Source of the DNA: Candidatus Azambacteria bacterium RBG_16_47_10
GTDB taxonomy: Bacteria; Patescibacteriota; Minisyncoccia; GWC2-36-17; WO2-46-25
DNA length: 5,922 nucleotides
Direction of reading: 5' to 3'
NCBI GenBank assembly: GCA_001773975.1
Contig: MEYI01000039.1
Coordinates: 3,547 to 9,468, forward strand
Shown here: positions 1 to 5,508 of the stretch, piece by piece
How the letters are laid out: each line of letters opens with the position of its first letter
Position numbering within the stretch: the first letter of the stretch is position 1
Translations under genes and position numbers: made by a program
The notes under the pieces: model-generated
Database searches by the model: none
The model's input: only the letters and a program-made list of their open reading frames with translations
Told to the model about the DNA's origin: nothing

Positions 1-376
1 CTTCAGAGTTGATCGGGGTGATCTTTATGGGTGCGACGGAATATCCCGCCCGCACGAGATCAGGGAGCGCATATTCCACTACTGCACAGATGCCATGTTT
101 ATGTGCAAGTACTGCGTCGATCGTCGCGTATTCGTAGCCGTAAAAGTTCCCAGCATGCTCAATGCATTCGGCGAACGCATTATCAGCCTTTTTTTGTTCG
201 AATTCAGCAAGCGAAAGAAAGTCATAAAAGAGATCATCTTCTTCGGTGTTTCGTTTTGCCCGCGTGGTGAATGATTTAATAATGCCGACGCGATCGGGGA
301 TGAGCCCCAGCACTTCTTTCATAAGCGTGCTTTTCCCGGAGCGCGAACTGCCGACAAGTGCAAAAATGGTATTCAT
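1..376 (-). CDS. Guanylate-kinase-like P-loop protein (partial, C-terminus outside window)
   Basis: The reading frame runs leftward from the ATG whose complement is 374-376 and is still open at base 1, giving 125 residues. Residues 9-17 (GSSRSGKST) form a Walker A P-loop. SFTTRAKR (35-42) matches the SxTTRxxR GMP-binding stretch of guanylate kinases, with both arginines (39 and 42) kept. Tyr51, Glu73 and GNFYG (76-80) match further GMP-binding positions. These enzymes phosphorylate GMP to GDP with ATP in the cytosol. Two oddities argue for divergence: the Ser after the YG motif is replaced, and the usual Asp-x-Gln-Gly stretch after the central strand reads VVEYALP (99-105). Family members are about 200 residues, so roughly 60% is visible. 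It is transcribed divergently from the HD gene. It may be a true Gmk or a paralogue with another nucleotide substrate, so I leave the symbol blank. Confidence 0.75.
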   Translation of the reverse strand, partial: MNTIFALVGSSRSGKSTLMKEVLGLIPDRVGIIKSFTTRAKRNTEEDDLFYDFLSLAEFEQKKADNAFAECIEHAGNFYGYEYATIDAVLAHKHGICAVVEYALPDLVRAGYSVAPIKITPINSE

Positions 377-440
377 ATAAGCAGTATATATCATTGTGCG
401 CGTGTATTTACAGAGTGCATATTTTATATCAAAAAATAGT
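377..440 (-). promoter_or_regulatory. Possible promoter region of the guanylate-kinase-like gene
   Basis: The AT-rich stretch upstream of the leftward gene contains, read on the minus strand, TTGATA (complement of 425-430) followed after 16 bases by TAAATA. A second -10-like box, TATACT, lies only 6 bases before the start codon. Neither arrangement is strong and no Shine-Dalgarno precedes the ATG. If the nearer box is used, the mRNA would be almost leaderless. This is sequence similarity only. Confidence 0.25.
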
Positions 441-442
441 GA

Positions 443-478
443 TTGACACCAGCCCGCTATTGTCGTTACTGTATAAGC
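443..478 (+). promoter_or_regulatory. Candidate promoter of the HD-domain gene
   Basis: A perfect -35 hexamer TTGACA occupies 443-448. The best -10 by sequence, TATAAG at 472-477, is 23 bases downstream, which is too far for a normal sigma-70 promoter. A box at acceptable spacing (18 bases) is TACTGT at 467-472, which matches only at TA...T. The region is promoter-like, but the exact -10 is uncertain. It lies 35-70 bases before the start codon of the rightward gene. Confidence 0.4.
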
Positions 479-497
479 ACATAGCTCTTTATAACCT

Positions 498-507
498 AAA
501 GGAGGTG
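498..507 (+). promoter_or_regulatory. Strong Shine-Dalgarno of the HD-domain gene
   Basis: AAAGGAGGTG lies six bases (measured from GGAGG, 501-505) before the ATG at 512. It is a near-perfect complement to the 16S rRNA tail and fixes the start. It is much the strongest ribosome-binding site in the window, since most core genes downstream have none. Confidence 0.85.
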
Positions 508-511
508 TCGA

Positions 512-1156
512 ATGTTCTATGCCGAGGATAGAAGGAAATGGAACGCGCTTTTTCGCAGGATCGGTGCACAAGGGGACAGCGAGATGATATTTGCCATGCT
601 TAAAAGGAAATATAAGGAGCCGCATAGGGCGTATCATACCGCGGCACATATCCGCCATTGCCTTGTGGAATTCAGGCAGGTGAGAGATATGCCGAGGAAT
701 CCAAATGCGGTTGAATTGGCGCTTTGGTTTCATGATGCCGTGTATGCTCCTTTCAGGAAGGATAACGAACATCGGAGCGCACGATTTGCCGAAGAGGTGC
801 TTTTTCAGATCGGGGGTGTTTCCGATGACATTATTGCGCGCGTGACAACGCTCATTATGGCGACGCAGCACAATGTTCCTTTGTCTCCCCATGATCCCGA
901 TGCGATCATGATGGCGGACATCGATCTGTCTCCGCTTGGGGTGCATCCCCAGTTGTTCGACGAGAATTCACAGCGCATCAGGAGGGAATTTAAGATGGGG
1001 GATAATAAAAAGTCCCTCGAGAAACAGGCATGGTTCCTTGTAAAGCTTCTCAGGAAGAAGCAGAATATTTACGGCACTGATTATTTTTACGAGAAATATG
1101 AAAAGCAGGCGCGGAGAAATATTGAGCGCCTGGCGGTGAGAGCGGGAGTCATGTAA
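512..1156 (+). CDS. HD-domain metal-dependent phosphohydrolase (COG4339-like)
   Basis: A predicted soluble 214-residue protein of the HD hydrolase superfamily, whose members use divalent metals to cleave phosphate esters, often of nucleotides. The N-terminal pattern PHRAYHTAAHI (37-47), then ELALWFHDAVY (68-78) with the HD pair His74-Asp75, then DNEHRSA (84-90) and MADIDLSPLG (134-143), follows the family described as predicted HD-superfamily metal-dependent phosphohydrolases. Likely metal ligands are a His in the 42-46 segment, His74, Asp75 and Asp136 or Asp138. Length is normal for the family. The start is set by a strong Shine-Dalgarno, and a terminator follows within 12 bases, so the gene forms its own transcription unit, separate from the rpmF operon. 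The substrate is unknown, and neither neighbour suggests one beyond a loose link to nucleotide metabolism through the divergent kinase-like gene. No signal peptide or membrane segment is seen. Confidence 0.85.
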   Translation: MFYAEDRRKWNALFRRIGAQGDSEMIFAMLKRKYKEPHRAYHTAAHIRHCLVEFRQVRDMPRNPNAVELALWFHDAVYAPFRKDNEHRSARFAEEVLFQIGGVSDDIIARVTTLIMATQHNVPLSPHDPDAIMMADIDLSPLGVHPQLFDENSQRIRREFKMGDNKKSLEKQAWFLVKLLRKKQNIYGTDYFYEKYEKQARRNIERLAVRAGVM

Positions 1157-1167
1157 CTTCCGCTCAC

Positions 1168-1206
1168 ATGAGGGGGAAAGCATACTTTCCCCCTCATTTT
1201 TATTTA
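1168..1206 (+). terminator. Intrinsic terminator after the HD-domain gene
   Basis: A perfect 13-bp inverted repeat (1168-1180 with 1185-1197) closes a four-base CATA loop and runs straight into a T-rich stretch (TTTTTATTTATT). The stem includes a G5/C5 block. It begins 11 bases after the HD gene's stop codon. The short loop and U-rich tail are typical of a Rho-independent terminator for rightward transcription. Confidence 0.9.
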
Positions 1207-1210
1207 TTCT

Positions 1211-1309
1211 CCGGGGGCAAGCCTCATAGAAGCTCTTCGGCTGCCGCGAAGCGACAAAAAGGCGCAGCCAGCCAAAGTCCTCTATCGGGGCTTGCCTAAT
1301 TTTTTTTTA
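1211..1309 (+). ncRNA. Long structured hairpin with oligo-T tail, unassigned (RNA, second terminator or attenuator)
   Basis: GGCAAGCC (1216-1223) pairs with GGCTTGCC (1289-1296). The stem continues inward through a U-G and a C-G pair, one bulged C (1286), and ATAGA (1226-1230) with TCTAT (1281-1285), giving 15 pairs. The interior (1231-1280) can fold further: GGCTGC (1239-1244) with GCAGCC (1264-1269), or alternatively CTTCG (1235-1239) with CGAAG (1247-1251). Nine T residues (1300-1308) follow, as at an intrinsic terminator. I could not match it to SRP RNA, tmRNA, 6S RNA or RNase P RNA. No clear promoter lies between the preceding terminator and this element, so it may be a second terminator or a processed or attenuating leader rather than an independent RNA. 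The structure is well supported; its role is not. Confidence 0.45.
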
Positions 1310-1320
1310 TACGCTATAGT
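1292..1320 (+). promoter_or_regulatory. Promoter of the rpmF-nusB-rnc-smc operon
   Basis: TTGCCT (1292-1297) and TATAGT (1315-1320) are separated by 17 bases, the ideal sigma-70 spacing. They match the consensus at four and five of six positions. The start point would be near 1326-1328, leaving a leader of only about 15 bases before rpmF with no Shine-Dalgarno. The -35 box lies inside the 3' arm of the preceding hairpin. Confidence 0.6.
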
Positions 1321-1341
1321 GCATCAGTAAATAGTACGACT

Positions 1342-1602
1342 ATGGGATTACCGGCCAAACGAACAACCAGTACGAAACGGGACATGCGGCGCTCACACCA
1401 CGCATTGTCTTCCACACAGGCGGCACGATGCTCGCGCTGTGGCAATGCAGTATTATCACATCGCGCATGCGGAAATTGCGGTTTTTATAAAGGCAAGGAA
1501 GTGATCAATGTATTGGCAAAATTAGACAAGAAAGAACGAAAGAAGAAAGAAAAAGAGTTGGCAAGCCAGCAAAAAGAAAAAGAGCAGAAAAAAGCAGAAT
1601 AA
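1342..1602 (+). CDS. rpmF: 50S ribosomal protein L32 (bL32) with charged C-terminal tail
   Basis: An 86-residue component of the large ribosomal subunit. The N-terminal half is canonical: LPAKRTTSTKRDMRRSHHAL (residues 3-22) is the family's basic leader, followed by a four-cysteine zinc ribbon (Cys30-x2-Cys33, Cys43-x2-Cys46) and GFYKGKEVI (47-55). Typical L32 ends near residue 56-60. Here about 28 residues are added, nearly all Lys, Glu and Gln, probably helical. The ATG at 1342 gives the expected start (MGLP for the usual MAVP), although no Shine-Dalgarno precedes it. It is the first gene of an apparent operon and nusB follows after 18 bases. Pairing L32 with nusB and rnc puts ribosome and rRNA production under one promoter. 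Confidence 0.95.
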   Translation: MGLPAKRTTSTKRDMRRSHHALSSTQAARCSRCGNAVLSHRACGNCGFYKGKEVINVLAKLDKKERKKKEKELASQQKEKEQKKAE

Positions 1603-1620
1603 TAATGAGGTTCTTTCGCA

Positions 1621-2073
1621 ATGGCGAATAGACATTTATCACGAAGCATCGTCCTTCAGTCGCTGTATGAATGGGATTTTCTCGGAAAGAAAGGTGAGAA
1701 GCTCGAGGGCATTTTACAGCGGAACATTGATGAGTTTGCACCCGGGCTCCCGGATGTTGTTTTTATTTTTGACCTTGCAAAAAAGGTGACTGCAAGGCTC
1801 GATGCGATCGATGCTATTATTGAAAAGTGCGCGCCGGAGTGGCCGATCAATCAGATCACGATCGTTGATCGGAATGTGCTACGCATCGGCATTGCCGAAC
1901 TTTTGTTCGGCGATAAGAAAGAGGTTCCTCCAAAAGTTGCGATCAATGAGGCGATCGAGCTTGCAAAGACATTTGGCGGAGAATCGTCAGGACGGTTTAT
2001 TAATGGAGTATTGGGTACATTGTACAAAGAGATGGCGCAGGCGCAGGAATCATCTTCCGCCGCGACCGCATAA
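1621..2073 (+). CDS. nusB: Transcription antitermination factor NusB
   Basis: A 150-residue all-helical RNA-binding protein. In known bacteria NusB pairs with ribosomal protein S10 on the boxA sequence of rRNA leaders and keeps RNA polymerase from terminating early. The N-terminus SRSIVLQSLYEWD (7-19) matches the family opening R-x-x-A-x-Q-x-LY. The core WPINQ (74-78), IVDRNVLRIGIAELLF (81-96) and KVAINEAIELAKTFGGESSG (105-124) followed by RFINGVLGTLY (125-135) is the most conserved part of NusB. Length is normal, with a short Ser/Ala-rich tail. A modest GAGG (1607-1610) lies ten bases before the ATG. It is 18 bases downstream of rpmF and 86 upstream of rnc, so the three are probably cotranscribed. 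Confidence 0.95.
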   Translation: MANRHLSRSIVLQSLYEWDFLGKKGEKLEGILQRNIDEFAPGLPDVVFIFDLAKKVTARLDAIDAIIEKCAPEWPINQITIVDRNVLRIGIAELLFGDKKEVPPKVAINEAIELAKTFGGESSGRFINGVLGTLYKEMAQAQESSSAATA

Positions 2074-2159
2074 TAACCGCAAAACGGAAAGCAAAACATA
2101 TAACACGGCAGTCATCAAAGACCCGGCTTGTATTTTTCGCTTTTTGGTTTGCTTCTTCA
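2074..2159 (+). other. nusB-rnc intergenic leader with a weak inverted repeat
   Basis: These 86 bases hold no gene, no terminator and no convincing promoter; a TATAAC at 2099-2104 lacks a -35. AAGCAAA (2089-2095) can pair with TTTGCTT (2148-2154), and the flanking A-rich and T-rich stretches could add weaker pairs. The right arm ends six bases before the rnc start codon. No Shine-Dalgarno is present. A folded leader could affect rnc translation, but this is only a possibility. Confidence 0.3.
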
Positions 2160-2849
2160 ATGGATGCTGCAAAACTGGAGTCAACACTAGGCGTTACGTT
2201 TACGAACAAAGATCTTCTGATTCAGGCGTTCGTGCATCGTTCCTATCTGAACGAGAATCCGCGCTTTTATTTGGATCACAATGAACGGCTCGAATTTTTA
2301 GGTGATGCCGTGCTTGAGCTTATCGTCACGGATTATCTATACGCCAATTATCCGAACCCCGAAGGAGATCTGACGGCGTGGCGCGCCGCATTGGTAAATG
2401 CGAAAATGCTTGCCAAGATCGCGGAGCGTCTGCGCATGAATGACTTTCTGCTTCTTTCAAAAGGGGAGGCAAAGGACAAAGGAAAGGCGCGGCAGGTTAT
2501 TTTGGCAAATGCCATCGAGGCATTTATCGGCGCGATGTACCTTGATCAAGGATACGGAGCGGTGACGCCATTTGTCCATGCGCATATTATTCCTGAGCTG
2601 GCGCATATTATTGCATTGCAGTCATACAAGGATGCAAAAAGCACGTTTCAGGAGTTGGCGCAGGAAAAGAGGGGTGTCACGCCCCGCTATATCGTATTGA
2701 AAGAATGGGGGCCCGACCACGCAAAGAATTTTTCAATCGGGGTATTTTTAGACGATGAGCAAGTAGGTGTCGGCGAAGGGGTTTCAAAACAGGATGCCCA
2801 GCAGAGTGCGGCCGACGATGCGCTTACAAAACTTGGCTGGAGGCAATAA
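2160..2849 (+). CDS. rnc: Ribonuclease III
   Basis: A 229-residue double-strand-specific endoribonuclease that in bacteria cuts rRNA precursors and structured mRNAs. The catalytic domain (about 1-145) carries the signature HNERLEFLGDAVLE (40-53), with Glu45 and Asp49 equivalent to E. coli Glu41 and Asp45. The second acidic cluster reads ILANAIEAFIGAMYLDQG (114-131). Glu120 is kept (E. coli Glu117), but the position of E. coli Asp114 is Asn117, encoded by AAT at 2508-2510. The double-stranded RNA-binding domain spans about 158-228 (DAKSTFQELAQ to DALTKLG). Length is normal. The ATG at 2160 is the natural start, as the LE-x2-LGV-x-F opening follows directly and no upstream in-frame ATG exists. 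No Shine-Dalgarno is seen. smc follows three bases after the stop, the common rnc-smc order. The Asn may alter metal affinity but is unlikely by itself to show inactivity. Confidence 0.95.
   Translation: MDAAKLESTLGVTFTNKDLLIQAFVHRSYLNENPRFYLDHNERLEFLGDAVLELIVTDYLYANYPNPEGDLTAWRAALVNAKMLAKIAERLRMNDFLLLSKGEAKDKGKARQVILANAIEAFIGAMYLDQGYGAVTPFVHAHIIPELAHIIALQSYKDAKSTFQELAQEKRGVTPRYIVLKEWGPDHAKNFSIGVFLDDEQVGVGEGVSKQDAQQSAADDALTKLGWRQ
2839..2843 (+). promoter_or_regulatory. Shine-Dalgarno of smc inside the end of rnc
   Basis: GGAGG falls within the last codons of rnc (Trp-Arg-Gln-stop) and sits nine bases before the smc ATG at 2853. This fixes the smc start and suggests translational coupling of the two genes. 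Confidence 0.75.
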
Positions 2850-2852
2850 CCT

Positions 2853-5036
2853 ATGTATTTACAAAAGCTCGAAGTTCACGGATTTAAATCATTTGCGCAA
2901 AGCGCAACTCTTGAATTTCAGCGCGGGATCTCTGCGGTCGTAGGACCGAACGGTTCGGGAAAGTCTAATATTGCTGATGCCTTGCGATTTGTGCTGGGCG
3001 AGCAAAGCATGAAAAGTATTCGCTCAAAAAAGAGCGAGGATCTCATTTTTTCCGGATCCACAAAGCGCGCGCGTATGAATATGGCGTCCGTTGCCTTGCA
3101 TTTTGATAATCATGATCATATGTTCCCGATCGATTTCACAACAGTAGTGATCCAGCGAAAGATATTCCGCGACGGCGAGAATCAGTATTATATCAACGGA
3201 GCGCAGGTGCGCTTGAAGGATCTTACGGAGCTTATCGCGAAAGCGAAGCTCGGCCTGAAAGGATATACGATCATCAACCAAGGCATGGGGGATGCGATCC
3301 TTGAATCATCGCCCAAAGAAAGAAAGGAGATCATATTTGAAGCGCTCGGATTGAAGGAATTTCAGCTGAAGCGCGCAGATGCCATTGCGAAGCTTTCGCA
3401 TACGCATGTGAATTTGGAAAAGGCGGAAGGGATCACGCGGGAGATCGAGCCGCATTTAAAATTTTTGAAACGACAGGCGGAGAAGATCGAGGAGCGGCAG
3501 GAATTGGAAGAGAAATTACGCACGCTTGAGCGTATGTATATGCATACGCGGTTACGTGCTGTTGATGCGGCGCTTGATCAGCGAAAGCAACAGGCCGGGG
3601 CGCATGAGCGGCGCATCGTTGAACTTCGTGAGGCTATCGACGCGATCTCTCTAAAACTTGATACGCAGGGCGAGGGTGTTACCCATTCATTTGAGGGTGT
3701 TTCTCATCTTGAGGCGGAGCTCATGAAAGAAGAGGTTCAGAGAAATTCGGTAGAGCGCGAGATCGGAAAGATCGAGGGAATGATCGCGGCGCTTGAGGGG
3801 GCAGAAGAGCGGTTCGTCGCGCTTGATGTCGGGTATGTACGAGAAAAATTGGAGCAATTGAATAATAATCTCGCTGATGCATTGCACAGCGATTCGCATG
3901 ATGCATTGCGATCGGCGGTCCATGAATTTTCCCAGAAATTAAATGCATTACTGCACGAGGTTCGCTCTGGGAATGTCTCGGTAAAAGCGGATCAGAAGGC
4001 TGTGGATAAGTCACATCAGCTGCGCGAAGAAGGAAGGCGACTTTCTGGGCTTCTTGAGGAGTCTGGGAAGCGGGTGAGAGAAATTAAGGAGCAGATGCGG
4101 GGGATCTATGCCGCGCATGATGCGGAGAAAGAAAAGACGTTCGTATTGCGCAATGAGAAACGCGAGAAGGAACTTACATTACTGCGGGAGGAGGAGAAGT
4201 TTAGTGCGGTCAATGCGGAAGCTGAACATTTTTATAGGGAAAGAGAGGTTTTGCATAAGGAAAAAGAAATGTTGGAGAGTAGAGGTGTTGATTTCCGCAT
4301 TGGGGATGATGCGGGCGGGCATTCTGCAGATGAAGAAGAGACGAGACGGAATATAGAGCGCCTGCGATTACGGCTCGAGAACATCGACCTGATCGATGAG
4401 AATATTAAGAAGGAGTATGATGAAACGCTTGCGCGGTATAATTTCCTCATTAAGGAAACAGAGGATCTTCGCAATGCCATTTCTTCACTGCACAAGATCA
4501 TTGAGGAGCTTGATGGTATGATCTCAGTGCGCTTTAAAGATGCGTTCAAAAAGATCAATGAACATTTCAACGAGTATTTTTCTTTGTTGTTCGATGGCGG
4601 TTCCGCACGGCTTGAGATGGTCGCAGAAGAGCGGGAGCTGACAGGGGAGGAAGGTGAGATCGTGCGAGAGCGGAAAGAGGATTACGGGGTGGATGTCGAT
4701 GTGTCGCTCCCGAGAAAGAAGACCACGGGGCTTGCAGTGCTTTCGGGCGGTGAACGCGCGCTGACATCGCTGGCGTTGTTGTTCGCACTTGTATCGACAT
4801 CGCCGCCGCCGTTTCTCGTGCTCGATGAGATCGACGCACCGCTGGACGAGGCGAACTCACTGCGGTTCTCAAAAATCCTTCACGAGCTCAAATCCCATAC
4901 CCAATTTGTCATCATTACCCATAACAGGGAAACGATGCGCCAGGCAGACACCCTGTATGGCGTTACGATGCAGGAAGACGGCGTCTCGAAGCTCCTCTCT
5001 CTGAAATTCGGGACGCCCGATGACATGGTGGTATAG
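2853..5036 (+). CDS. smc: Chromosome segregation SMC ATPase, short form without a visible hinge
   Basis: A 727-residue ABC-type ATPase of the SMC family, which organises and segregates the chromosome. The N-terminal head has HGFKSF (9-14), Walker A GPNGSGKSN (31-39), LGEQSMKSIRSKKSEDLIFSG (48-68, the SMC arginine-loop area) and the Q-loop Gln143 in INQGMGD. The C-terminal head has RYNFL-x5-DL (about 529-540), FDGGSARLEM (about 587-596), signature LSGGERA (630-636), Walker B FLVLDEID (654-661), D-loop APLDEAN and H-loop His690. Between the heads, roughly residues 165-555 are charged, heptad-like coiled coil. Canonical SMCs are about 1,150-1,200 residues with a globular hinge of about 120-150 residues at mid-length. 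Here the middle (321-394) is helical-looking, without the glycine-rich hinge pattern, and the protein has no cysteine for a Rad50-type zinc hook. The frame is intact, so this is not a broken gene. Head motifs exclude RecN or SbcC. It follows rnc by three bases. Confidence 0.9.
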   Translation: MYLQKLEVHGFKSFAQSATLEFQRGISAVVGPNGSGKSNIADALRFVLGEQSMKSIRSKKSEDLIFSGSTKRARMNMASVALHFDNHDHMFPIDFTTVVIQRKIFRDGENQYYINGAQVRLKDLTELIAKAKLGLKGYTIINQGMGDAILESSPKERKEIIFEALGLKEFQLKRADAIAKLSHTHVNLEKAEGITREIEPHLKFLKRQAEKIEERQELEEKLRTLERMYMHTRLRAVDAALDQRKQQAGAHERRIVELREAIDAISLKLDTQGEGVTHSFEGVSHLEAELMKEEVQRNSVEREIGKIEGMIAALEGAEERFVALDVGYVREKLEQLNNNLADALHSDSHDALRSAVHEFSQKLNALLHEVRSGNVSVKADQKAVDKSHQLREEGRRLSGLLEESGKRVREIKEQMRGIYAAHDAEKEKTFVLRNEKREKELTLLREEEKFSAVNAEAEHFYREREVLHKEKEMLESRGVDFRIGDDAGGHSADEEETRRNIERLRLRLENIDLIDENIKKEYDETLARYNFLIKETEDLRNAISSLHKIIEELDGMISVRFKDAFKKINEHFNEYFSLLFDGGSARLEMVAEERELTGEEGEIVRERKEDYGVDVDVSLPRKKTTGLAVLSGGERALTSLALLFALVSTSPPPFLVLDEIDAPLDEANSLRFSKILHELKSHTQFVIITHNRETMRQADTLYGVTMQEDGVSKLLSLKFGTPDDMVV

Positions 5037-5039
5037 GGA

Positions 5040-5066
5040 TTGACTGTTCAGGTAAAATCGTATACT
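5040..5066 (+). promoter_or_regulatory. Candidate promoter of rpsP
   Basis: TTGACT (5040-5045) and TATACT (5061-5066) each match consensus at five of six positions but are only 15 bases apart, shorter than ideal. A weaker box, TACTCT at 5063-5068, gives 17 bases. Transcription would start near 5073-5078, giving a leader of about 15-20 bases without a Shine-Dalgarno, the same layout as rpmF. The -35 lies four bases after the smc stop codon. Confidence 0.5.
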
Positions 5067-5092
5067 CTACAATACATCATTATTTTTCGCAT

Positions 5093-5377
5093 ATGATCAT
5101 CATTCGACTTCAACGAGTAGGTAGAAAGAACGCGCAGCATTTCCGCGTGGTGTTAGCCGAAAAAACAACATCTCCGAGAGGAAAAGCGATCGAAACGCTT
5201 GGGTTTGTAAATCCGCACACTAAGGAGAGATCATTCAATAAGGACCGCATTATCTACTGGATCTCAAAAGGAGCGGGCCTCTCTGATACGGTTTCAAATT
5301 TTCTCGTCACAGAAAAGATCATCGACGCACCGAAGATCGCAAAGCACAAAAAAACAAAGAAAGAGGTAAAGAAGTAA
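5093..5377 (+). CDS. rpsP: 30S ribosomal protein S16 (bS16)
   Basis: A 94-residue protein of the small ribosomal subunit that binds 16S rRNA and helps 30S assembly. The start IIIRLQRVGRKN (2-13) matches the family opening, here with Ile-Ile in place of the usual Val-Lys. HFRVVLAEKTTSPRGKAIETLGFVNP (16-41) and IIYWISKGAGLSDTVSNFL (53-71) cover the conserved core, including the family's YW-x2-GA-x2-S-x-TV pattern. The tail (about 80-94) is very rich in lysine, suggesting rRNA contact. Length is normal to slightly long. No Shine-Dalgarno precedes the ATG, and the leader is T-rich. It lies 56 bases after smc with its own promoter candidate. khpA follows, as in the widespread rpsP-khpA-rimM-trmD order, but over a gap of 131 bases with a separate promoter. 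Confidence 0.95.
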   Translation: MIIIRLQRVGRKNAQHFRVVLAEKTTSPRGKAIETLGFVNPHTKERSFNKDRIIYWISKGAGLSDTVSNFLVTEKIIDAPKIAKHKKTKKEVKK

Positions 5378-5393
5378 TGTGCTTAGAGGGCGA

Positions 5394-5423
5394 TTGACCG
5401 AGAATGGCCGCACTTGGTATGAT
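5394..5423 (+). promoter_or_regulatory. Promoter of khpA, extended -10 type
   Basis: TTGACC (5394-5399) and TATGAT (5418-5423) match consensus at five of six positions each, with 18 bases between. TGG immediately before the -10 supplies a TGN extended element. This is the best promoter in the window. It should start transcription near 5429-5431 and leave a leader of roughly 80 bases. Confidence 0.7.
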
Positions 5424-5429
5424 AGTAAA

Positions 5430-5508
5430 AGATTTGGTATTACTGGAATCGGTAATCCGGAAAGGTCGAATGATTGTGTCATGTATCATAATTGAATAAA
5501 CGACAGAT
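5430..5508 (+). other. Leader region of khpA with two short inverted repeats
   Basis: ATTAC (5439-5443) pairs with GTAAT (5452-5456) around an eight-base loop. ATGAT (5470-5474) pairs with ATCAT (5485-5489) around ten bases. Both stems are only five pairs and could arise by chance. No reading frame of note and no Shine-Dalgarno lie here; an in-frame TAA at 5497-5499 closes any upstream start. The length contrasts with the 15-20 base leaders inferred for rpmF and rpsP. Confidence 0.25.

Noticed and set aside
31..270. Plus-strand open frame opposite the guanylate-kinase-like gene
   Set aside because: The minus-strand frame carries a P-loop and GMP-binding motifs across the same bases. The plus-strand translation has no family resemblance or start signal.
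968..1183. Minus-strand open frame overlapping the end of the HD gene
   Set aside because: It would start inside the terminator hairpin, has no ribosome-binding site and resembles no family.
1216..1296. SRP (4.5S) RNA, suggested by GGCGCAGCCAGCCAAAG resembling the AGCAGCCAAGG side of SRP domain IV
   Set aside because: The partner strand with the conserved CAGG and the GGAA apical tetraloop are both missing, so the resemblance covers one strand only.
1216..1300. Integron attC-like site, from the long imperfect inverted repeat and GCCTAAT at its end
   Set aside because: The GTTRRRY and RYYYAAC core sites in the right orientation are absent, and no integrase or cassette is present.
4232..4570. 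Open frame on the minus strand inside smc
   Set aside because: It lies opposite a clearly conserved SMC coding region, and its Ser/Arg-rich composition is what the antisense of a Glu/Arg-rich coiled coil gives.
2853..5036. SMC gene as a frameshifted or internally deleted pseudogene, given its short length
   Set aside because: One uninterrupted frame contains every N- and C-terminal head motif in order, with a good ribosome-binding site and no decay in the coiled-coil region.
5380..5480. tRNA-like segment between rpsP and khpA
   Set aside because: No TTCGAATCC-type T-loop, no acceptor stem and no CCA could be placed. The stretch is better explained by the khpA promoter and leader.
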